Source of the DNA: a virus | Length of the DNA: 36,039 nt | IMG/VR virus record: IMGVR_UViG_3300034106_000381 | Coordinates: 1 to 36,039 of that record | Strand: one strand, 5' to 3' | Shown: positions 12,266 to 19,126 of the stretch, in pieces | Numbering within the stretch: the stretch's first letter is position 1 | Layout of the letters: each line of letters opens with the position of its first letter | Program-made: the position numbers and the translations under genes | The notes under the pieces: generated by a model | Database searches by the model: none | Seen by the model: the letters and a program-made list of their open reading frames with translations, nothing else | Told to the model about the DNA's origin: nothing

Positions 12266-13504
12266 ATGGCAAAGTATGAACTCTCTTCTGACAAGAACGT
12301 AGTGATGCTTGGTGATACGAAGTTCGAGGAGTTCTTCAACAGCCACAATAATTCCTACATGTTCCTTGAGTGGGCACAGGGATGGTTTGAGGTTGGATCG
12401 TTTGACTGGCATCCTAAGTCTGTCAACAAGACATTGCACACAGCCTTCGGTTCTAAAATACCATTGCGCTTCTCTGCTGCGATGTACAATACCTTCATCA
12501 AGGCAAACATCCCTCTGGAAGCATACTTTGCAGTCACAAGCTTTGGTAAGCATTGGAAAACCTTCGACCCTAGGTTGGTGAACAGTGCTGTGGAACACAA
12601 CCACCTTGTCCAACAGGCGATTAGGGATAACACCCTGAATGTTCTACCGCTTATGTTGCACAAGAAGATGGACACACAGCAACTCAAGGCTGAGTATGGC
12701 AAGGGGTTGTGGAAGAAGCTGTCGAACACCAGCAAGTCTCGCATGAAGTTGCTTGCCAGAGTGATTGATAAAAACCCAGAGTGGGCAGAAGTCAGAACCT
12801 GTATGCTTAAGGAGTATAGGGGTAACATCTTTGATGATGAGTCTGCACTGATAGCAGCAAGGATTGCACCCAAAGCAGGCACGTTCCGTCAGACTGAGCA
12901 CATGATTTACGACACAGTGCGGATGGCCAATCGTCAGGGTGAGACTGTGAATCCTCGGTGGTCCTACAAGCGTTGGGAAGAAGAGCACAGCAGGCTGACC
13001 AAGGACTTGCTGACGAAACAGTACAGCGACAAGCCCTTCACAGATGTTGCAGTCTATGAAGAAGGTGGGTATACTTTCACCCTATTCAACAACCAACTGG
13101 ACATTGCGACAGAAGGCAAGACCATGCACCATTGTGTTGCATCCTATGCTGGGCAAGCAAGCCGTGGTAAGTATGCTGTGTTCAGGGTTGAAGGTAAAGG
13201 AGAACGGGCTACCCTTGGGCTTAACTATGGAAATCTGCTTCCAATCCGTCCGAGAGAGTTTTACTTCGACCAGTGTTATGGTATGATGAACTCTCTGGTT
13301 TCTGAGAAGCTCCGCACCGCTGCACTAACGATCACAACGAGGCACAATGATTATCTTCGACTGCGAGACGGACGGACTGCTGGACAAGGCGACGAAGGTT
13401 CACGTGCTGTCTTGGACAACGGACGGGAAGGAGTTCCACTCAACCAATTCCTACGAGGGAATGCGATCCATGCTGTCTGGATCGACGATCTTAATTGGGC
13501 ATAA
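12266..13504 (+). CDS. PcfJ-like domain protein, 412 aa
   Basis: Recognised by a PcfJ-like C-terminal region: TEGKTMHHCVASYAGQ (282-297, with H288-H289-C290), then KYAVFRVEG, ATLGLN and FDQCYGMMNS (334-343). PcfJ is named from a conjugative plasmid protein; its molecular activity is not established. The first 250 residues are helical and unrecognised. ATG 12266 lies two bases after the primase stop. The frame runs 158 bases into the DNA polymerase gene, so the last 51 residues are read out of phase with conserved exonuclease codons. A neighbouring frame would stop at 13350 in an ATGA with the polymerase start, hinting at an old frameshift. Role in replication is inferred from position. Confidence 0.7.
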   Translation: MAKYELSSDKNVVMLGDTKFEEFFNSHNNSYMFLEWAQGWFEVGSFDWHPKSVNKTLHTAFGSKIPLRFSAAMYNTFIKANIPLEAYFAVTSFGKHWKTFDPRLVNSAVEHNHLVQQAIRDNTLNVLPLMLHKKMDTQQLKAEYGKGLWKKLSNTSKSRMKLLARVIDKNPEWAEVRTCMLKEYRGNIFDDESALIAARIAPKAGTFRQTEHMIYDTVRMANRQGETVNPRWSYKRWEEEHSRLTKDLLTKQYSDKPFTDVAVYEEGGYTFTLFNNQLDIATEGKTMHHCVASYAGQASRGKYAVFRVEGKGERATLGLNYGNLLPIRPREFYFDQCYGMMNSLVSEKLRTAALTITTRHNDYLRLRDGRTAGQGDEGSRAVLDNGREGVPLNQFLRGNAIHAVWIDDLNWA

Positions 13505-15221
13505 CATCTGCCGCTTTGATATTCCTGTCTTGGAGAAAATCCTTGGCATCAGTATCAAGGCCAAGCTGTACGACACGCTGCCTATGTCTTGGGTCATGTA
13601 TCCTCAACGTCAACTCCACGGGCTTGAGTCCTTCGGGGAAGACTTCGGGGTGCCTAAGCCTGAGATCACTGACTGGGAAGGTCTGACCTACGAGCAATAC
13701 AAGCATCGTTGTGAAGAGGATGTGAAGATCAACTGGCTTCTCTGGAAAGACCTCATCAAGCGTTTCAAGATGGTCTACAAGGACGACAAACAGTCTATGG
13801 ACAAGTTCTTCCAGTACCTGACCTTCAAGATGAAGTCTGCTGCTATGGCTGAACAGGCTGGCTGGCGCATCAACAAGGAGCTTGTAGAGAAGTCTCTGGC
13901 AACCTTGGAGAAGGCTCAGGAAGAGAAGGTCGAGGAACTGCGTCAGGTCATGCCACCTGTGACCAAGTATGCTGAGAAGACCAAGCCAGAGAAGATGACC
14001 AAGAAGGATGGCACACACAGCAAGGCTGCTATCGACTGGTTCAATCTTCTGGAAGAATACGACCTTCCCCTCTTCCACGAAGACCCTGTGCGTGTCGTTA
14101 AGAGTGTCGAACAGCCCAACCCCAACTCGTCCGATCAGGTCAAGGACTGGCTCTTCTCTATGGGCTGGGAACCTTGCACCCACGACTACAAGAAGAACGA
14201 GGATGGCACTGAGCGTATGATCCCTCAGGTCCGTAAGGATGGAGAGCTTGCACCCTCAGTCAAACTCCTGATTGAGAAGAACCTCGGTGTGGGATTGCTT
14301 GATGGGTTGACCGTGATCCAGCACCGCAAGTCCATCTTCGAGGGTATGCTTGAGTCTGAGGTGGGTGGCTACGTGAAGGCTGAGATTGCTGGCCTGACCA
14401 ACACACTACGCTTCAAGCACAAGAAGCCTCTGGTCAACCTCCCCGGTGTTGATAAGCCGTGGGGCAAAGAGATCAGGGGTTCACTCATTGCTGACGAAGG
14501 CACTATACTATGCGGTGCTGACATGGTATCCCTTGAGGCTACCACCAAGCGTCACTTCATCTTTCCCTACGACCCAGAGTATGTTGCAGAAATGTCTGTC
14601 CCCGGCTTCGATGAACACTTGGACCTTGCTGTTCGTGCAGGCTACATCAACAGTGACGACTACGACTTCTACACACGGGCAGATGAAGATACGGTCAACG
14701 ACAAGGACCGCTTCAAGAAGATCAAGAAGACCCGCAAGAAGTTCAAGCCCGTCAACTATTCTGCAGTCTATGGTGTTGGTGTTCCTAAGCTGTCTCGTAC
14801 CACTGGCATGTCCCCCGCAGAAGCCAAGGTTCTTCTGGAAGCATACTGGGAACGTAACTGGGCTGTGAGACAGTTTGCCAAGGATCAGGAGGTCAAGACT
14901 GTGAACGGGCAGATGTGGGTCAAGAACCCTGTGAATGGTTTCTGGTACACGCTTCGTTACGAGAAAGACATCTTCTCAACCCTCAACCAAGGCACGGGTG
15001 CATACTGCTTCGATCAGTGGGTTGCACACTACCTGACCAAACGACCAAACATTGTTGGACAGTTCCACGACGAATCCATCAACAGGGTCAAGAAGGGTGA
15101 AGAGAAGGAACACGAATCGGTTCTTCGTTGGGCAATCAACAAGGTCAACGAGAAGCTGAGACTCAACATCAAGCTGGACATCGACGTGCAGTTTGGTCAC
15201 AGATATTCCGACATCCACTAA
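13347..15221 (+). CDS. polA-like: family A DNA polymerase with 3'-5' exonuclease, 624 aa
   Basis: Replicative polymerase of the T7-like family A. Exonuclease motifs: D5-x-E7 (FDCETDG), GHNICRFDIP with D58, and HRCEEDV with D125. Histidine 120 stands five residues before D125, the spacing of DEDDh rather than DEDDy enzymes. Polymerase motifs: A around D392 (CGADMVSLEATT), B KFKPVNYSAVYG with Y471 and Y475, and C QFHDES (572-577). Y471 occupies the position equivalent to E. coli Pol I Phe762, where Tyr is typical of T7 and other lytic phages. The start at ATG 13347 is set by the exonuclease motif; it overlaps the PcfJ-like gene. Length is slightly under T7 gp5 (704). Confidence 0.95.
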   Translation: MIIFDCETDGLLDKATKVHVLSWTTDGKEFHSTNSYEGMRSMLSGSTILIGHNICRFDIPVLEKILGISIKAKLYDTLPMSWVMYPQRQLHGLESFGEDFGVPKPEITDWEGLTYEQYKHRCEEDVKINWLLWKDLIKRFKMVYKDDKQSMDKFFQYLTFKMKSAAMAEQAGWRINKELVEKSLATLEKAQEEKVEELRQVMPPVTKYAEKTKPEKMTKKDGTHSKAAIDWFNLLEEYDLPLFHEDPVRVVKSVEQPNPNSSDQVKDWLFSMGWEPCTHDYKKNEDGTERMIPQVRKDGELAPSVKLLIEKNLGVGLLDGLTVIQHRKSIFEGMLESEVGGYVKAEIAGLTNTLRFKHKKPLVNLPGVDKPWGKEIRGSLIADEGTILCGADMVSLEATTKRHFIFPYDPEYVAEMSVPGFDEHLDLAVRAGYINSDDYDFYTRADEDTVNDKDRFKKIKKTRKKFKPVNYSAVYGVGVPKLSRTTGMSPAEAKVLLEAYWERNWAVRQFAKDQEVKTVNGQMWVKNPVNGFWYTLRYEKDIFSTLNQGTGAYCFDQWVAHYLTKRPNIVGQFHDESINRVKKGEEKEHESVLRWAINKVNEKLRLNIKLDIDVQFGHRYSDIH

Positions 15222-15233
15222 GGAGTAAGACAG

Positions 15234-15368
15234 ATGGAAAAGAAGACTAAGGGTCTCAAACAACTCACGAAACCTTACAGCATCCCTGTGCGTCTGGCCA
15301 AGGGTGGTAAGGAGTACGAGAGAGACAACAGCAAACAACGCAAATACAAGGTGGCTGGTGAGAAATAG
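15234..15368 (+). CDS. lysine-rich small protein, 44 aa
   Basis: A 44-residue, strongly basic protein (MEKKTKGLKQLTKPYSIPVR..., ending KYKVAGEK) with AGGAG 8 bases before its ATG. The charge suggests DNA or RNA binding. It sits between DNA polymerase and the SSB-like gene, so a replication accessory role is plausible but unproven. Confidence 0.65.
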   Translation: MEKKTKGLKQLTKPYSIPVRLAKGGKEYERDNSKQRKYKVAGEK

Positions 15369-15371
15369 TTC

Positions 15372-15401
15372 TTGCCTCTGCTTTGAAGAATCTGCTACAA
15401 T
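15372..15401 (+). promoter_or_regulatory. candidate sigma70 promoter before the SSB-like gene
   Basis: TTGCCT (15372-15377), an 18-base spacer and TACAAT (15396-15401) form a plausible promoter in one of the few intergenic gaps of the arm. The transcript would start about 20 bases before ATG 15426, leaving a short leader with AAAGGAG at 15413-15419. This would allow extra transcription of the recombination block. Confidence 0.45.
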
Positions 15402-15425
15402 ACCCGAATAGCAAAGGAGCTAAAC

Positions 15426-15950
15426 ATGGGAACTCGTAAAGTAAAACTGACTGGCTACGCATACTGGGCCAAGGTGTTTGAAGACAACCGCGACAAGACT
15501 GGCTTCGAGAATGCGCTGGTTGAGATTGGTGGTCAGACCACTATCGACATGGACCTCGACAACGAAAGCATGGAAAAGCTCAAGAGGTCCAAGTCCATGA
15601 AGCGCGGTTCGCCAAGCAACGACAACGACGGTATGACCCGAGTGCGCTTCACCCGTAAGTGGACCGAAGAGTATGGTGGTGGTGAGCCTACCGTGGTCAA
15701 GGCTGATGGCACCAAGTGGGACTACGACGAGGATGGTCCGATTGGAAATGGTTCGACTGTTGAAGTTGTCCTCTCTGTCTACGACACTTCACGCAAGGCC
15801 ATCGTGGGTACTCGTCTCGACAAGGTTAAGGTTCTGGAACACAAAGCCTACAACCCTGATGGTGACGACGATGAGGAAGAAGAGGTGAAGCCCGTAGCCA
15901 AGGCCAAAGCATCTGCCAAGATGGAACTTGAGGATGAGATTCCGTTTTGA
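15426..15950 (+). CDS. ssb-like: T7 gp2.5-like single-stranded DNA-binding protein, 174 aa
   Basis: Likely binds single-stranded DNA and recruits replication proteins. A beta-rich core (about 1-130) is followed by an acidic linker (DGDDDEEEE), a Lys/Ala stretch and a terminal ELEDEIPF. An acidic tail ending in an aromatic residue, here closely like the DDDIPF end of bacterial SSB, is the partner-binding tip of such proteins. Size and position between polymerase and nuclease genes fit T7 gp2.5. The fold itself cannot be verified by eye. It has its own candidate promoter and a strong ribosome-binding site; its TGA overlaps a TTG start of the nuclease gene. Confidence 0.75.
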   Translation: MGTRKVKLTGYAYWAKVFEDNRDKTGFENALVEIGGQTTIDMDLDNESMEKLKRSKSMKRGSPSNDNDGMTRVRFTRKWTEEYGGGEPTVVKADGTKWDYDEDGPIGNGSTVEVVLSVYDTSRKAIVGTRLDKVKVLEHKAYNPDGDDDEEEEVKPVAKAKASAKMELEDEIPF

Positions 15951-16801
15951 GTAAAAAATTAGACACCATCGTAGAGGACATCTACAGGGTTGTCGAAGGG
16001 AAGGGAGGGTGGGATGCAACTGTCACAGAGTTCTTCTCGTCCTCCCTTTCTAGTATCGCAGAGGCTAGGTTTTCTCAGGAACAAATCCCCCGAGATTACC
16101 TCAGTCTCTCTGGCATAGGCTCACCCTGTGACCGTAGACTGTGGTACAAGATCAACCAAACCGAATCCTCAGAGCCACTCACTGCCGAGGCTCTTGGAAC
16201 CTTCTTCTACGGAGACTTACTCGAAGCCCTCGTGCTGTCACTGGCAAAGGCAGCAGGACACAACGTCGAGGGTATGCAGGACAAGGTTGAAGTCTTCGGT
16301 ATCCCCGGCTCTCGTGACGCTGTGATTGATGGGGTGACAGTCGATGTTAAGTCTGCATCCAAGTATGGGTTTGAGAAGTTCCGTAAACACAACCTGCGAG
16401 AAGACGATCCCTTCGGGTACATCAGCCAGTTGAGTTCGTATGTCTACGCAGGCAAGGATGATCCTCTGGTGAAGAACAAGACCGAGGGTGCTTTTCTTGT
16501 CGTTCAGAAGGACAGGTTCAAACTCTGCTTGGATCGTTACGACTTCACAGAAGAGATTGCCAAGAAGGAAGAAGAGATTGAGAGAGTCAAGAAGCTGGTT
16601 GCTGGGTCAATCCCAGAGGATCGTATTCCACCTGTCCCTCAATCTAAGACTTCTGAGAACACGGTGCTCTCTACTACTTGTGGATACTGCGACTTTAGGA
16701 AGGTATGTTGGCCAGAAGCCAGAACTTTTCTATATTCTACCGGACCGGTATTCATGGTTGATGTCGTTAATGAACCCCGAGTGACGGAGTTGATTGAGTG
16801 A
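15947..16801 (+). CDS. PD-(D/E)XK exonuclease with Cas4/AddB-type Fe-S cysteines, 284 aa
   Basis: RecB-family nuclease. Candidate catalytic residues are E93, D124/D128, D133-V-K135 (TVDVKSAS) and Q161 in YISQLSSYVYA, the QxxxY-type motif. One Cys upstream of the core (C61 in GSPCDRRLWYK) and three after it (C245, C248, C254; CGYCDFRKVC) match the arrangement of the iron-sulfur staple in Cas4 and AddB. It is expected to resect DNA ends in recombination or host DNA breakdown, the slot of T7 gp6. Start TTG 15947 overlaps the SSB stop as TTGA and has GAGGATGAG upstream; no ATG precedes the conserved region. Followed by a GTGA overlap with a resolvase-like gene. Confidence 0.82.
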   Translation: MSKKLDTIVEDIYRVVEGKGGWDATVTEFFSSSLSSIAEARFSQEQIPRDYLSLSGIGSPCDRRLWYKINQTESSEPLTAEALGTFFYGDLLEALVLSLAKAAGHNVEGMQDKVEVFGIPGSRDAVIDGVTVDVKSASKYGFEKFRKHNLREDDPFGYISQLSSYVYAGKDDPLVKNKTEGAFLVVQKDRFKLCLDRYDFTEEIAKKEEEIERVKKLVAGSIPEDRIPPVPQSKTSENTVLSTTCGYCDFRKVCWPEARTFLYSTGPVFMVDVVNEPRVTELIE

Positions 16802-17154
16802 CAAAGACAGCCACAGCTAAGGCGAAGGGTAGACTAGGGCAGCAAGAGATCAGGGATAAAATCCTAGAAACCTTTCCTGACCTAGAGCCTGACGATGTGA
16901 AGTCAACAACAATGGGTGATGGGGGTGAGGACATACAGCTTTCCCCCGCTGCCCGCAAGAAGATGCCAATCAGTATCGAAGTGAAGAGGCGCAAGTCTGG
17001 CATGAAGATGCAGTATGATTGGTTGGCACAGGCTAAACGACATGGTAAGGGTGAGCCAATCTTATTCTTTAGAGCAGATCGTTCTGAATGGATTGTAATG
17101 GTTGGCTTGGAACACTACATGGAACTCCTAAAGAAGTGGAAGCAAGATGTTTAA
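16798..17154 (+). CDS. Holliday-junction-resolvase-like endonuclease, 118 aa
   Basis: Small PD-(D/E)XK nuclease. Key residues: E17 in GRLGQQEIRD, D45 in GGEDIQLS, and E61-V-K63 in ISIEVKRRKS, followed by the helix YDWLAQAKRH. This is the layout of archaeal-type Holliday junction resolvases and of small phage endonucleases replacing T7 gp3. It would trim recombination junctions before packaging. Start GTG 16798 overlaps the previous stop (GTGA), and the end overlaps the next gene by 8 bases. Assignment to resolvase rather than generic endonuclease is by family resemblance. Confidence 0.75.
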   Translation: MTKTATAKAKGRLGQQEIRDKILETFPDLEPDDVKSTTMGDGGEDIQLSPAARKKMPISIEVKRRKSGMKMQYDWLAQAKRHGKGEPILFFRADRSEWIVMVGLEHYMELLKKWKQDV

Positions 17155-17419
17155 GTGGCTACGAAAGAAGTTCTCAAAAGAAGAAGAAAAGCCTGACCAA
17201 ACACTACTCTGGGGTGTCGTAGAGGGACCATTCTCTGCAAAAGAAATCCCAGACTGCGGGTTCCCGCCTGAATCGACGATGCTGATTCTGAAAGTTTCCC
17301 GTGGTGAAGATGTGTTTGATGCAGAGTTCTGGTTTGATGATCTCGACGAGGCGTATGTCTTGGTGAAGCACTTCCAGACCAACCTGTACCCAATCGTTCT
17401 CAACAACAAGGAGCCTTAA
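17147..17419 (+). CDS. hypothetical protein, 90 aa
   Basis: Unrecognised 90-residue protein: a basic N-terminal helix (MFKWLRKKFSKEEEK) followed by an acidic alpha/beta part. It overlaps the resolvase-like gene by 8 bases and stops one base before the metallophosphoesterase gene, so it is in the same translation unit. Confidence 0.65.
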   Translation: MFKWLRKKFSKEEEKPDQTLLWGVVEGPFSAKEIPDCGFPPESTMLILKVSRGEDVFDAEFWFDDLDEAYVLVKHFQTNLYPIVLNNKEP

Positions 17420-17420
17420 T

Positions 17421-18200
17421 ATGACTACTAAAACAGTCGTAGTATTCTCGTGTGCACATGCCGACCCTGCAACAAGCAGCCTGCGGTTCAAAGCACTAGG
17501 AAATTTCCTCTATGATCTCAAGCCAGACATGGTGTTTGATTTGGGTGATGGAGCAGACATGAGGTCTCTCAACAGCTATGATGAAAGATACCCTAAAGCA
17601 CTGGCTACACAGAGCTATGAGAAGGACATTGAGTCCTACAACACAGCCCAAGAACTCCTCCGACATCCGTTCAGACATCACCGGAAGAAGCGACCTTTTT
17701 GGGTGGGATTCGAAGGAAACCACGAGAACCGAATTAAAAAGTACCTCGCCCTTAACCCAAGGAATGAGGGAGAAAAGTACGGGGTTTCCTTTAGCCATCT
17801 TCAAACAGACCACTACTTCGACGAATACCACGAGTATGAAAACAGTGGACCAGCCATCGCCCTCTACGACAAGGTGGCCTACGCGCACTACTTCACTTCT
17901 GGTAATTCTTCTACTGCTACTAGTGGCATCCATCACGCTTATACGATGGTGAATAACCTTGGCTGTTCTGCCACCTGTGGGCACTCTCACAAGCGTGACA
18001 TGTACTTCAAGGATGGTGGGCTACCTCATGGCAACATTGGCCTCGTGGTGGGCTGCTATAAGGGCGCAGAGGAGCACTGGGCTGGGCAAGCAAACCGTCA
18101 GTGGTGGCACGGTGTTGTGGTGAAGCGTGAGTTGGAGAATGGCATGTACGAGCCTGAGTTTGTTTCCCTCAACCAGATCATGCGAGAGTATGCTGAATGA
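17421..18200 (+). CDS. calcineurin-like metallophosphoesterase, 259 aa
   Basis: Metal-dependent phosphoesterase; substrates could be DNA ends, nucleotides or cyclic nucleotides. Motifs in order: SCAH (10-13), GDGAD (42-46), GNHE (99-102), AHYF with H156, and GHSH (187-190). The first motif is normally D-x-H, but the Asp is C11 here, so metal binding at that site may differ. The other ligands are intact. Position behind two nucleases suggests DNA processing. The ATG follows GGAGCC, and the stop overlaps the next start as ATGA. Confidence 0.85.
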   Translation: MTTKTVVVFSCAHADPATSSLRFKALGNFLYDLKPDMVFDLGDGADMRSLNSYDERYPKALATQSYEKDIESYNTAQELLRHPFRHHRKKRPFWVGFEGNHENRIKKYLALNPRNEGEKYGVSFSHLQTDHYFDEYHEYENSGPAIALYDKVAYAHYFTSGNSSTATSGIHHAYTMVNNLGCSATCGHSHKRDMYFKDGGLPHGNIGLVVGCYKGAEEHWAGQANRQWWHGVVVKRELENGMYEPEFVSLNQIMREYAE

Positions 18201-18361
18201 ACTACGAAGTGACAATCCTTGTTGAAGTCCATCCCGAAGCAGCCTTTGCTGGTACCGACGACGAGATGGAGAATGTCTACAGCTTGATTGAATCAGCAGT
18301 GTTTGATATTGATGATCTGACGCTGCACACACTGGATGTAATGGAGGCAGGAAATGGCTAA
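18197..18361 (+). CDS. hypothetical acidic protein, 54 aa
   Basis: A 54-residue acidic protein with a beta-strand start (MNYEVTILVEVHPEAAFAG) and an acidic helix. It is coupled by ATGA to the phosphoesterase gene and overlaps the MazG-like gene by 8 bases. The strand-helix-strand pattern with VTILVEV recalls small phage proteins of unknown role. Confidence 0.6.
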   Translation: MNYEVTILVEVHPEAAFAGTDDEMENVYSLIESAVFDIDDLTLHTLDVMEAGNG

Positions 18362-18740
18362 GTGGAAAGACACAGGACTAGACTACTTTGAACAAGAGAG
18401 GCACTACACCCCTTCCGCTATGGTGAGGGAGTTCTCTAAAGTTCTGGATCAAAAACCTGACGTGGCCCTGTACCAGAGGTTGATCTGTGAGGAGTACGAG
18501 GAGTGGTGTAAAGAAGCGCCACACACCGTAAAGGACTTGAAGGAGCTTGCAGACCTTGTGTATGTGATCTACGGCTATGCCCATGCCGCTGGGTACAATC
18601 TGGACGAGGCTGTGGAGCGTGTACATGACAACAATCTCGGTCGTTGTGTGCAACCTGATGGGACCGTCAAGCGAAGGGAGGATGGGAAGATTATAAAGAA
18701 CCCTGACTACCCTGCGGTCTACTTGAAGGATTTGATCTGA
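18354..18740 (+). CDS. mazG-like: MazG-like nucleotide pyrophosphohydrolase, 128 aa
   Basis: Member of the all-alpha NTP pyrophosphohydrolase superfamily, hydrolysing NTPs or dNTPs to monophosphates. The metal site is readable as E46/E47 to E50 (ICEEYEEW) plus E64-x2-D67 (KELADLVYVIYG). A C-terminal arm contains a charged segment and a PAVYLKDL end. Phage MazG proteins are thought to balance nucleotide pools or alarmones; which substrate applies here is unknown. It is single-domain, shorter than E. coli MazG. Overlaps on both sides tie it to the operon. Confidence 0.82.
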   Translation: MAKWKDTGLDYFEQERHYTPSAMVREFSKVLDQKPDVALYQRLICEEYEEWCKEAPHTVKDLKELADLVYVIYGYAHAAGYNLDEAVERVHDNNLGRCVQPDGTVKRREDGKIIKNPDYPAVYLKDLI

Positions 18741-18928
18741 TGGCAAGCTTCATCTACCTCTTGACAATTCTCTTCATCTCCTTCTTGACAAATCTCTTCC
18801 TCGGACTAAAACTACTCGGTTCGATCACATGGTCTTGGTGGTGGGTTCTCAGCCCTCTCTGGATTGGTATCCCTAGTCTTATCCTTGTTACCTTCTTGGC
18901 AGCACTCGTTGCGAGTACCATAAAATGA
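18740..18928 (+). CDS. two-span membrane protein, 62 aa
   Basis: A 62-residue protein with two hydrophobic segments (about 3-26 and 34-59) joined by a short Trp-rich turn (TWSWWWVLSPLWIG). Small phage membrane proteins with this WWWVLxPLW turn are widespread in marine and enteric phages, from memory, with no assigned function. It overlaps the previous stop by one base and the next start as ATGA. Located in the nucleotide-metabolism block, it is probably not the lysis holin. Confidence 0.75.
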   Translation: MASFIYLLTILFISFLTNLFLGLKLLGSITWSWWWVLSPLWIGIPSLILVTFLAALVASTIK

Positions 18929-19089
18929 CAGTGCGAGAGCTTATAGACAAGCTGCAGAAAGTGCAGGACAAGGAGGTTCCAGTTGTATTGGTTGACTGGT
19001 CCATCCAGAACCCACTGACAGCCAAGCATGACCTCAGCACAAACCGTATCGTGGTGCAAGCACATCGCGTTGCAATCATAATGAGCTAG
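18925..19089 (+). CDS. hypothetical protein, 54 aa
   Basis: A 54-residue alpha/beta protein beginning MTVRELIDKLQKVQDKEVPV, coupled by ATGA to the membrane protein gene. Short phage proteins with an RELIxKLQ helix followed by VPVVLVDW-type strands are common, role unknown. It is followed by 37 non-coding bases before the ribonucleotide reductase. Confidence 0.65.
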   Translation: MTVRELIDKLQKVQDKEVPVVLVDWSIQNPLTAKHDLSTNRIVVQAHRVAIIMS

Positions 19090-19126
19090 ATCGTGATCGA
19101 ACTGGCCTCAAAAAGAAAGTGAAAAA

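Noticed and set aside
18755-18810. Two TTGACA hexamers inside the two-span membrane protein gene
   Set aside because: No good -10 element lies at 16-18 bases from either, and they are explained by coding for Leu-Thr/Phe-rich membrane residues.
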